Shown: positions 43,838-52,345 of the stretch, one piece after another | How the letters are laid out: every line of letters starts with the position of its first letter | How positions within the stretch are numbered: the first letter of the stretch is position 1 | Origin: Frateuria aurantia DSM 6220 | Lineage (GTDB): Bacteria > Pseudomonadota > Gammaproteobacteria > Xanthomonadales > Rhodanobacteraceae | DNA: 64,000 bases | Assembly: GCF_000242255.2 (NCBI RefSeq) | Contig: NC_017033.1 | Coordinates: 2,367,110-2,431,109, forward strand | Reading direction: 5' to 3' | Position numbers and translations under genes: made by a program | Notes under the pieces: model-generated | Told to the model about the DNA's origin: nothing | The model's database searches: none | The model's input: the letters and a program-made list of their open reading frames with translations, nothing else

Positions 43838-44692
43838 CCAATGGGTCCTTGATTGGGTTCAGGTGACCGATCCGTATCGATCCATACGTCGGCTACATAG
43901 GCCTTTCATCATCACGGCTTGCAGGCAAGGCAAGGTCCAGATGACGTCCGCTGACGATGTTGCCGCAAATAGTCCTGGCTGGCGACTCCCCGGCCGAAAA
44001 TTCACCCATCCGGCAAGACAAGACGGCATCGCAGATCTGCTCGATACCCGCATGAAAGCAGGTACGCATCATCGTCAGGATGAAAAGCGGGGCTTGTCGC
44101 TCCCGGCTTTGCTGCCCGCGCCTGCCTGTAAAGGATCATGGTCCACCAGGGCAGCCACGTGCGCCCCTCTGTTGCCCAGGCCTCAGCCGGCTGGAGCCGG
44201 TGGATTCAGCCAGCTTCTGGCCGCCTCAACCTGAGTTGCGCCGGGATCGTGCTGCATCGGGCTGCGCAATCGCTGCCTGCAGCCCCAGGCAGAGCCATTT
44301 ATCCTATTCCCCGGCGCCGACCCGCCGAAGGTCATGCACCGCACCCGGCATGCCGCTGCCATAACCCTGCCGGTGACAGGACGCACCTTCCCCTAGCAGC
44401 TCACGCGGCGGCAGAAAAGCGAGCAGGCATTTCCGCGAGTCCGGCAAGGGCCCAGCAGCTGTCGGGAGCACCTCGATGCGCATCTATCCCGGAGGCCCTG
44501 GCCACGAACCAGATCCGCCGTGTCCGCCGTTGCATTGCGAGACCAGCTGCCTGCATCTCGGCTCACGGAGTGAACTCATTCCCGGACATGCCGACTGTTG
44601 CCGTCGGCCAGCCCCCGGTTTCATCTCGTGCATACGCTGATCACCGGAGGCTGCCGCCGAAACGGAACCGCCCCCGGTGATCGCCAGAGGCA
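43838..44692. other. 855-base gap
   Basis: I find no gene, RNA or clear terminator. Several open frames exist on both strands, but their residues (Arg/Pro/Ala/Ser-rich, no motifs) look like random high-GC translation. The right end is the 3' flank of the cytochrome gene. Confidence 0.5.
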
Positions 44693-46078
44693 TCAGCGTC
44701 GCCGTCTTCTCCGAAGCGACAGCAGGATCAGCACCAGCACCAGCAAGACACCGGCCCCCACGCCGATCAGGATGGCACGCAGTCCACGGCTGCTGGTGGC
44801 GCTCTGCGCCCGCAGACGCGCCACCTCTGCAGCATCGACGTGTCGCGTCACCCCGGCCCGGGCCGAGATCCAGTTGGTCAATGCCGCTACCTGGTCATCA
44901 TCCAGCTGGTTGGCATAGCCCGCCATGTCGGCAGGTCGCGCCGGCGCAGAACGGTGCACGCCTTGCAGGATGACCATGACCAGATTGTCAGCTTGTGCGC
45001 CATGGACCGAGGCCGCCTGCAGCAGATCCGGGTAGACGCGATCCGGCCCGCCTCGCCCGTCCAGGCCATGGCAGCTGCTGCACAGGCCTGCGAAGATGTG
45101 GGCACCATCGTCAGGCAGCTGCTCACCATGGTAGGTATGCCGCAACTCACCCAGCAAGGCAGCTGTGCCTGCCGCGCCTGAGCTCGCCGGCACCGGCGCG
45201 GGCTGGCCGGCACGAACCGGATCCTGCGGCAGGCTGCGCAGCCACGCGACCAGATCATCGATATCGCCTGTCGGCAGTTCCGACAAGGATTTTTCGACGA
45301 CTTCCGCCATCGGCCCGGCCGCCACCGCATGAGGGCCGCGCCCTGTTTTCAGATAGCTGGCCAGCTCCTCGTCAGACCATGCCGCTATCGAGTTTTCTCC
45401 CCCGGGGCGCAGGTCCGGAGCATACCAGCCCCCCAGACTGCCCCCCTGCATCGATCGTCCGGCATCCATACCCATCGAGGCATTGCGCGGCGTATGACAG
45501 GTGCCGCAATGTGCCAGCGCTTCGGCGAGATGCTGACCGCGTGCAACGGGCGTATCCAGAGGCGGCACAGGGCGTTCATCGGCCTGCCTGAAATTGAGCA
45601 GCCGCCAGCCCCACAACAGGCTGCGATGATTGTAGGGAAAGCGCAACGAGGACGGTGGTGCGCTCACGGGCACGGCAGGCACTGACTGCAGATAGGCCCA
45701 TATCGCGGCCACTTCGTCCCGACTCAAATGGGTATAGGCATCAAAGGGAAACGCCGGGTACAGGTATTCACCGTGCCGGCCGATGCCTTCATGCAGAGCG
45801 TGATAGAACTCGTCTTCGGTCCAGCCGCCGATGCCATGCTCGACATCCGGGGTGATGTTGGGCGTCACCAGCTCGCCGACCGGTGTGGTGATGCGCACCC
45901 CGCCAGCCATCAGCTTGCCGCCCGGCACGGTATGGCAGGCGACACAATCAGCCGCTGTGACCAGATAGCGCCCCTTGGCCAGCCGGGCCGCTGCGTCGAC
46001 CGCGCCCTCCTGTGCCAGCAACGCGCCTGAAACAAGCAGGATCGCGGCGGCTGCAAGCCAGCGTATGCGCCGGTTCAT
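44693..46078 (-). CDS. Triheme cytochrome c subunit of a membrane GMC-type dehydrogenase
   Basis: This 461-residue protein has a signal peptide and three haem motifs in three tandem domains: CVACH (DCVACHTVPGG), CGTCH (HCGTCHTPRN) and CSSCH (LCSSCHGLDGRGG). One C-terminal helix (AILIGVGAGVLLVLVLILLS) with a poly-Arg tail anchors it. It takes electrons from the flavoprotein subunit and passes them to ubiquinone or a terminal oxidase. It matches the cytochrome subunit of gluconate, sorbitol, fructose or alcohol dehydrogenases of oxidative bacteria. The ATG overlaps the flavoprotein stop by four bases. Confidence 0.92.
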   Translation of the reverse strand: MNRRIRWLAAAAILLVSGALLAQEGAVDAAARLAKGRYLVTAADCVACHTVPGGKLMAGGVRITTPVGELVTPNITPDVEHGIGGWTEDEFYHALHEGIGRHGEYLYPAFPFDAYTHLSRDEVAAIWAYLQSVPAVPVSAPPSSLRFPYNHRSLLWGWRLLNFRQADERPVPPLDTPVARGQHLAEALAHCGTCHTPRNASMGMDAGRSMQGGSLGGWYAPDLRPGGENSIAAWSDEELASYLKTGRGPHAVAAGPMAEVVEKSLSELPTGDIDDLVAWLRSLPQDPVRAGQPAPVPASSGAAGTAALLGELRHTYHGEQLPDDGAHIFAGLCSSCHGLDGRGGPDRVYPDLLQAASVHGAQADNLVMVILQGVHRSAPARPADMAGYANQLDDDQVAALTNWISARAGVTRHVDAAEVARLRAQSATSSRGLRAILIGVGAGVLLVLVLILLSLRRRRRR

Positions 46079-47682
46079 GCCTCACGCCCCAGCAGATCGG
46101 CCACCCGCAACGCCAGTGCCGCCCCGGTCAAGGTGGGGTTGACTACACCCGCTGCGGGAATCACGCCGGTGGTAACTAGAAACAGATTGGGATGGTCGTG
46201 ACTTCGGCAATCGCCATCGACCACGGAATCGCGCGGATCGGCGCCCATGATCACCGATCCCATCAGATGGTCGTGATTCTCCAGCTCGCCGTCATCCTTG
46301 ATCAACTCACCGTCGAACAGTTCCACGAAACGACGGTAGTCCTGACGCATCGGCGCCACGCCTGCACGCAGATAATCGCCGGGATCGTTGTAAAGATCCG
46401 GCATCGGCAAGCCCAGTGCATCGCGTCGACTGGAGGAGAGCACAATGCGATTGGCTGGATCCGGCAGCTGTTCCAGCATGGTCGAGACACTGACCCAGCG
46501 GGCGGAGTCCTCGCGGATACGGCGATTCAGGGCGCTGCCGATCACGCCTTGCGCCAGCAGGCGCGCCGCGACCTCATGGTTGGGAACCGCATTGGAAAGC
46601 GAATGTTTGCCGGCCGAATGCCTGCGACGGAAGTCGCCATCGCGCCAGTCCATGATGCCACCTTGCTGCTGCGGCCCCCGACCCGGCCACAGAGGTTCTT
46701 TGGAAAGAAACAGCAGGCTGACGCCGGTATGTCCCATCACATTGCGTCCGACCTGATCGGAACTGTTGGCAACATCGGACATCAACAGCAGCTTGGGTGT
46801 CTCCATCGCATGGGCGGCGACGATCACGTATTTCGCGGTCAGGCGATGCTCGCTGCCATCGGGGCGCAGATATCGAACGGCCGTGATCTTTCCGCCCGCT
46901 CCCTTTTCCAGCTTGTGCACCACCGCTTCGCTGATCAGCTTCACGCCGGCGGCTTCGGCCTTGGCAACCTGCATATCCCCGGAAAACATGGCACCGATCG
47001 GGCATACCGGCATGCAGTTGTTGTTGCCTCGACACGCAGGACGACCATCATAGGGGCGACTGTTCCGCGCATTGGGTTCATCGATGAAATGAAAGCCCGC
47101 CCCGTTCAGACGATCCGCCACCTTGCGGGTGAAATCGCTCCACCCCAGTGCCGGCATCGGATAAGGCTTGGAGCGCCGCGGCGCCTGGGTTCCCCCTTTG
47201 CCCGTCTGATCATCGGCATCATTGCCGGCCACCCCCATCGCCTCCTCAGCCAGCTGGTACCAGGGCTCGATATCCTCGTAGCTGATCGGCCAGTCACGAC
47301 CCACGCCATAGGTGCTGTGCAGCTTCATGTCGCTGGGCAGATAACGCCAGGTCGCCGCACCCCAATGCCAGGTAGTGCCGCCCACGACTTTCAGCATGCC
47401 GGGACGAAACGGAAATGGTCCGGTATTTCGCCAATAGGTGTCCGAATACTTGCCGCCATAGGACTTCATGGCCCATGGCAGGTCGGGATAAGGCAGATTG
47501 GGATTGGTCTTGTCAGCGGTATTGCGGAAGTTCTCGACCACCTGCCAGCGCTGCATGCGCGGCCCGGCTTCCAGCATGATCACCGACTTTCCCGCCACGG
47601 CCAGGGCCGTCGCGGCCAACGAACCCAGCATGCCGGAGCCGACGACAATGACATCGGCATCATAATCCACATGTGTCGCCAT
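46075..47682 (-). CDS. GMC-family FAD dehydrogenase large subunit (gluconate/sorbitol/fructose-type)
   Basis: This 535-residue flavoprotein has the FAD site DVIVVGSGMLGSLAATALA, the GMC segment VVGGTTWHWGAATWR, and a C-terminal GMC signature (NLFLVTTGVIPAAGVVNPTL). The cysteine cluster CRGNNNCMPVCPIG is the [3Fe-4S] motif that relays electrons to the cytochrome subunit in this enzyme class. The substrate sugar or polyol cannot be told from sequence. The small subunit upstream supplies the Tat signal, so the folded flavoprotein is co-exported. Confidence 0.92.
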   Translation of the reverse strand: MATHVDYDADVIVVGSGMLGSLAATALAVAGKSVIMLEAGPRMQRWQVVENFRNTADKTNPNLPYPDLPWAMKSYGGKYSDTYWRNTGPFPFRPGMLKVVGGTTWHWGAATWRYLPSDMKLHSTYGVGRDWPISYEDIEPWYQLAEEAMGVAGNDADDQTGKGGTQAPRRSKPYPMPALGWSDFTRKVADRLNGAGFHFIDEPNARNSRPYDGRPACRGNNNCMPVCPIGAMFSGDMQVAKAEAAGVKLISEAVVHKLEKGAGGKITAVRYLRPDGSEHRLTAKYVIVAAHAMETPKLLLMSDVANSSDQVGRNVMGHTGVSLLFLSKEPLWPGRGPQQQGGIMDWRDGDFRRRHSAGKHSLSNAVPNHEVAARLLAQGVIGSALNRRIREDSARWVSVSTMLEQLPDPANRIVLSSSRRDALGLPMPDLYNDPGDYLRAGVAPMRQDYRRFVELFDGELIKDDGELENHDHLMGSVIMGADPRDSVVDGDCRSHDHPNLFLVTTGVIPAAGVVNPTLTGAALALRVADLLGREA

Positions 47683-47686
47683 TCGA

Positions 47687-48241
47687 TTAACCCTGTCCTT
47701 CGGTGATGCCGGTCGGTGGCGCGGCTACCCAGTCGTTGTAGCCGCCGCGTGCATAGGTCGGAATCACGGTGATATCCAGCGTCGGCGGATACATCAGCGC
47801 CTGTTCGTAACTGACCAGCTGGCGCTGATCATCCTCGCCGGCATGGCCCAGATAGAAGGCGCTGATGATGGCCAGCGCGATGGCTCGCTGGGGTTCCTGT
47901 TGAAACAAGGGTGAAGCCGCCAACGCATCGGGATCGTGCACTCTCTGTTGGCGCATCGCCGCCAGCAGCTCCGGCCAGGCCGACTCGAATCCGGGGCGGG
48001 TTGCCGCCAGCGCCTGATGCCCGCGCAACAAGACGGCACCGTCGAGATCTGCAGCGGTCAACCACTGGACCAGCTGATTCCAGTCCGGGCTGGCGCGTAC
48101 TTCGGCTGCTGCGGATGCGGAAGCACCATCAGCCAGCAGGGTATCCCATGGCAGCCAGGCAAGGCCGACGCCAGCCAGGGTGCCTTGCAGCAAACGCCGG
48201 CGATGCAGATCCACCGGCCCGCCCGATTCAGCGCCGCCCAT
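47687..48241 (-). CDS. Tat-signal small subunit of the GMC dehydrogenase complex
   Basis: This 184-residue protein has an N-terminal twin-arginine signal (LHRRRLLQGTLAGVGLAWL). The mature part resembles the small subunit of FAD-dependent sorbitol/fructose or gluconate dehydrogenases, including FYLGHAGED and the end DITVIPTYARGGYNDWVAAP. It escorts the flavoprotein through the Tat system and stabilises it. Four bases separate its stop from the next ATG. It is the first gene of the three-gene operon. Confidence 0.85.
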   Translation of the reverse strand: MGGAESGGPVDLHRRRLLQGTLAGVGLAWLPWDTLLADGASASAAAEVRASPDWNQLVQWLTAADLDGAVLLRGHQALAATRPGFESAWPELLAAMRQQRVHDPDALAASPLFQQEPQRAIALAIISAFYLGHAGEDDQRQLVSYEQALMYPPTLDITVIPTYARGGYNDWVAAPPTGITEGQG

Positions 48242-48701
48242 AGGCCCCCTCCTTCAGCAGGCGATCCTGCGACCACGACGATGGTCTGGCGGCATACGCC
48301 AGATCGGGGAGCGCTCTCATGAAGAGTGGAGAACAAGGGCGCATACGCCGTCTTATCGAATGCATCACATCAACTCCCTGGCTGGCTCGAAAACGGCAGA
48401 TACAAGCTGGCATGGCCGCTGCAACGGCCGACACTGCGTTATTCGGCCGCATGCCGGAAAGCTTTGCAAGCACCGTCAGTGGTGCGCCGCCGCAGTCAAG
48501 ACCCCAGCACGGATACCGATATAGGCGTGCAGGCCGGCCCGGCGACATGCTGCGAACGCAAACACCTCGTGTCCGACCGAAGCCATTCCGCGCTGCAGGC
48601 ACGCGAAATCCCGGTGCGAAAACAAAAAAGCCCCCGCCGATGGCGGGGGCTGGCTCAGGGGGCGGCGACGTCAAAGCCGCCGCCCGGTCCGGGCAGTTCG
48701 C
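48242..48701. other. 460-base gap between the dehydrogenase operon and gcd
   Basis: No gene seen. It contains the gcd terminator at 48622-48650 and the unresolved promoter region of the downstream minus-strand operon. Confidence 0.5.
48622..48650 (-). terminator. Intrinsic terminator of the first PQQ glucose dehydrogenase gene
   Basis: On the minus strand GCCCCCGCC-ATC-GGCGGGGGC is followed by TTTTTTG, a textbook intrinsic terminator 51 bases past the stop. Confidence 0.92.
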
Positions 48702-51149
48702 TTACTTGCCGTTGGCAGCCGTGCCTTCAGGCAGCGCGTAGGCTTCCAGCGAGTCACCCATCTTGGTACCCAGCGAACCATGGCCACCGGCCATGATCAC
48801 CACGTACTGGCGACCGTTCTTGTCCGAGACATAGCTCATCGGAGTGGCCTGACCACCGGCGGGCAGACGGGTCGACCACAACACCTTGCCGGTACGCTCG
48901 TCATAGGCACGCAGCACGTTGTCCAGGGCCGCGGCCATAAAGGCCACGCCACCACCGGTGGTCATCGCACCGGCCAGGCTGGGCACGCCCAGCGGCAGCG
49001 GAATCGGCAGCGGAGCGCTGTCGACCACGGTACCGTTCTTGTGCATCCAGACCTTCTTCATGGTGCGCAGATCGACGGCGGTCATGTAACCCCACGGCGG
49101 CGACTGGCAGGGAATACCCAGCGGCGACATCAACGGATGCAGATCCACCGCGAACGGAGTGCCCTTCATCGGCTGCAGGCCCTGCTCGGTACCGGAGCCC
49201 CCTTCGACCTTGATCTGGTCACGCGGGTACAGCTTGGATACGAATGCCAGGTAGTTCGGGTTGGCGATCAGCAGCTGACGCACCGGATCCACGGTGACGC
49301 CACCCCAGTCGAACACGCCATAGTTGCCGGGATAGGCCAGGGTGCCCTGGGTCGACGGCGGAGTGAACTGGCCTTCGTAGCGCAGCTTCTTGAACTCGAT
49401 CCGGCAGACCAGCTGGCTGAACGGATCAGTACCCCACATGTCCGACTCCTTGGCCGTGGTCGGGCTGAAGGACAGTGCCGAATGCGGCTGGGTCGGGCTG
49501 ACGGTATCGCCGGGAGCGGCACCCTGCGGGGCCGGCTCTTCGGTCACCGGCACGATCGGCTTGCCGGTCAGGCGGTTGAGCACGAAGATGTTGCCGGTCT
49601 TGGTCGAGGCGATCAGCGCGGGCTGCTTGCCCTGCGGTGTATCCAGATCGACCAGGGTCGGCTGACCGCCGACGTCCATGTCCCACACATCGTGGTGCAC
49701 GGTCTGGAAGCTCCAGCGGATCTTGCCGGTATTCACGTCCAGAGCCACGATCGAGGTCGCGTACTTGGCACCTTCAGGATTGCGATTGCCGCCCCAGATA
49801 TCCGGGGTCTGCAGGCCCATCGGGATATAGACCAGGCCGGCCTTGTCATCCACGCTGGACACCGACCAGGAGTTCGGCGAATTGTGGACATAGACCTTGC
49901 CCGGAGCCAGCGGCGCGGTGTCATCCGGGTTGGACGGATCCCAGTTCCAGACCAGCTTGCCGGTGTCGACGTCGTAGCCGCGAATCACGCCCGAGGGCTC
50001 GAAGCTGGAATCATTGTCGGTGACCGAGGCGGCCTGGATCAGGATATGCTTGCTGATGGCCGGGGGCGAGGTCGGATTCAGGAACCCGCGCTGCTTCATC
50101 GGCATGCCCTGGGTCAGATCGATCTTGCCATGGTCGCCGAAGCTGTCGCAGGGCTTGCCGGTATCGGCATTCAAGGCGATCACGGTGGCGTCGGCCGTCG
50201 GCGCGAAAATGCGGCGGGGGCACTCGGCCATGATCGCCGAGCTGGCGGCGACGGCGGTGCTGGTCGCAGCAGCCGGCGCGGCGGAAGCGGCAGTGGCCAC
50301 ATCCGCATTGGCAGCGAAGCTGGACGGATCATAATAGGTCACGCCGCGGCAGATCATGTGCTGATAGCTCTTGGCATCACGATTGATCTTCGGGTCGTAG
50401 CGCCACAGCTCGGCACCGGTGTCCGGATCGATCGCCATCACGATATTGTGCGGCGTACAGATGAACAGCTTGCCATCGGCCTTGATCGGGGTCACTTCGT
50501 TGGCGATTTCACCCGGATCGTTGGGACCCTTGAAATCACCGGTGTGGAAGGTCCAGGCCAGCTTCAGCTTGGACACGTTTTCCGGGGTGATCTGCTTGGC
50601 AGGCGCAAAGCGGTCACCGAAGCTGGAACGACCATACTGGGTCCAGTCCTTGTCGCTCACACCGGGTGCATCTTCCGCATCGGTGGCACCCGCCACTTCG
50701 GGCACGGTACCGGCCAGATCATGGGTCTTGTTGAACAGACCAGCCGCCAGGGTCACTGCACCGGCCAGCACCGCCAGCACCAGCGCGCCATTGCCGCTGC
50801 GCTTGCCGGGCTCACCCAGCTTGTGATTGATGAAGGGCAGCAGCAGGACCACGCCCAGCACCCACCACACGGAAATGCGCGGCACCAGCTGCCACCAGTC
50901 GAAACGCACTTCGGCAATGGACCAGATCACCGTGGCCAGCAGGACCAGGGCAAACAGCGACAGACCACTGCGATGGCCGCGGGCCAGCAACACACCGGAA
51001 ATGACAATGCCCGCACCGGACAGCAGGTAGTACCAGGAACCACCGAGACTGGCCAGGTAACCACCGCCAGCGGCAAATACGAGCCCCAGCAGTATCAGTA
51101 TGCCGCCGGCGATCGCCGGCCACATACCGCTTGAAGTTTTATTGTTCAT
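48702..51149 (-). CDS. gcd: Membrane-bound PQQ-dependent glucose dehydrogenase (copy 1)
   Basis: This 815-residue quinoprotein oxidises glucose to gluconolactone in the periplasm and reduces ubiquinone. The N-terminal five-helix anchor (residues 1-145) is followed by an eight-bladed PQQ domain. PQQ/Ca motifs seen are KLFICTPHNIV (with the PQQ-site His), NSPNSWSVSSVDDKAGLVYI (catalytic Asp region), TVHHDVWDMDVGGQP and GYMTAVDLRTMKKVW. Repeated W-motifs such as DTGKLVWNWD mark the blades. An Ala/Ser-rich insertion lies near 280-300. It ends at a strong terminator and diverges from copy 2. Confidence 0.93.
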   Translation of the reverse strand: MNNKTSSGMWPAIAGGILILLGLVFAAGGGYLASLGGSWYYLLSGAGIVISGVLLARGHRSGLSLFALVLLATVIWSIAEVRFDWWQLVPRISVWWVLGVVLLLPFINHKLGEPGKRSGNGALVLAVLAGAVTLAAGLFNKTHDLAGTVPEVAGATDAEDAPGVSDKDWTQYGRSSFGDRFAPAKQITPENVSKLKLAWTFHTGDFKGPNDPGEIANEVTPIKADGKLFICTPHNIVMAIDPDTGAELWRYDPKINRDAKSYQHMICRGVTYYDPSSFAANADVATAASAAPAAATSTAVAASSAIMAECPRRIFAPTADATVIALNADTGKPCDSFGDHGKIDLTQGMPMKQRGFLNPTSPPAISKHILIQAASVTDNDSSFEPSGVIRGYDVDTGKLVWNWDPSNPDDTAPLAPGKVYVHNSPNSWSVSSVDDKAGLVYIPMGLQTPDIWGGNRNPEGAKYATSIVALDVNTGKIRWSFQTVHHDVWDMDVGGQPTLVDLDTPQGKQPALIASTKTGNIFVLNRLTGKPIVPVTEEPAPQGAAPGDTVSPTQPHSALSFSPTTAKESDMWGTDPFSQLVCRIEFKKLRYEGQFTPPSTQGTLAYPGNYGVFDWGGVTVDPVRQLLIANPNYLAFVSKLYPRDQIKVEGGSGTEQGLQPMKGTPFAVDLHPLMSPLGIPCQSPPWGYMTAVDLRTMKKVWMHKNGTVVDSAPLPIPLPLGVPSLAGAMTTGGGVAFMAAALDNVLRAYDERTGKVLWSTRLPAGGQATPMSYVSDKNGRQYVVIMAGGHGSLGTKMGDSLEAYALPEGTAANGK

Positions 51150-52345
51150 ACGCGTTGGAAAATCCTTAGCTTGTGTTCCAGCTCAAATTCTGGTGGCAAC
51201 CGTTCCGCAGAACCTGTCGCCGCTTACGGCACCATCACCTTGTATTTCAAACCCGGTCATCTGCCCCGGATCCGGAACCACCGCACCTGATTGTGCAAAC
51301 ATCCACAAGATTTGAATCGATCCAAAAAATCCTCGAGGTTCTGTGCCGACGAGACGGGGATTCCCCGTCCGCATCAAACACGATGAACACCGGGTGGACC
51401 GTTTGAAATCCAGCCTCATGTCTGCGCTGACGCATGGCTGACCGAGGCGGGGCGATGGCATGACCATCATGCAACCACTTCAGGCTGGCTTTGCATGGCG
51501 GCGTCGCCGGTCACGCCCGGCCTGGATCACGATGGTCGACCCGGAGCCGACCTCCCTGCAGGGAGGACAGCCGGGACTCGGCGTCTTCCCGACCGGGGCA
51601 GACGACGCACTGCCATGTGACATTATGGACCTTTAACCAATCAGATACCAGTTGCCCGCAGCAGCCGGCCCGGCCGCCACGTTGTCTGCAAGCGCAGTGC
51701 GGAACATCACCCACCCTCGCCGCCAAACAGCTGGGAGGGCCAACGGGCAAGTGCCAGACAAGCCAGCACCAAGCCTTGATTTCGTCAGCCGGCATGGCAG
51801 GCCACCGACTGCGATCGCGTTTCGCGATCAGGCCATTCAGAGCCGGAGGCCGATGACGGAACGGCCTGTGTCGAGAAGCTTGCCGCCCAATCATGTCGCA
51901 TATTGCCGCCCGAATCGCCGGGCGGCCCGGGTTCACCGCGGCGCCGGATGACACCTTGACGGCATTCTTCCAGCTTCCAGTGGATGACGCCACGGCCGTG
52001 GATACAGGCTTCAGCGATGCCTGACGATGAAGGCGCAGTCCCTGATCTGCAGCGACGCCAAAGCTTATTGCACAGCCACATGTGTTTTTTTGTCGCAGAC
52101 TGCTAGGATTCAATGGCTCGTCACCGGGTCACCTCTCGCCCCACCTGACATTGATCCCGACATTGATCGAGGTGACGAGGATTCCAGCCTGTGGGCAGTG
52201 CATTGATCGCGAGCTTCCGGCCCATCGTGCGGAACAGCTTGATGGCAGACGCGGACCGGATGGACGTCCGTACCTATCTGCCAGCCATACCCTTCGTGCA
52301 GCTGTGTGGAAAGTCGATTACCAACCTGAAGATGGATCTGAATCT
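51150..52345. other. 1.2-kb gap between the two divergent glucose dehydrogenase genes
   Basis: I see no supported gene or RNA. A frame of 200 codons on the minus strand (51511-52113) is cysteine- and tryptophan-rich without motifs and is judged a shadow. The region must hold both promoters. An AAGGA site 13 bases from copy 1, and a T-run at about 52084-52091, are the only visible signals. Confidence 0.5.

Noticed and set aside
48780-51134. A 784-codon open frame antisense to the first PQQ glucose dehydrogenase; similar one at 52274-54898
   Set aside because: Both mirror well-defined quinoprotein genes and share the same His/Gly/Gln-rich composition; shadows of codon bias.
51511-52113. A 200-codon minus-strand frame in the long gap between the two dehydrogenase genes
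   Set aside because: No ribosome site, no motif, Cys/Trp/Arg-rich random-looking composition; listed only as part of the gap.
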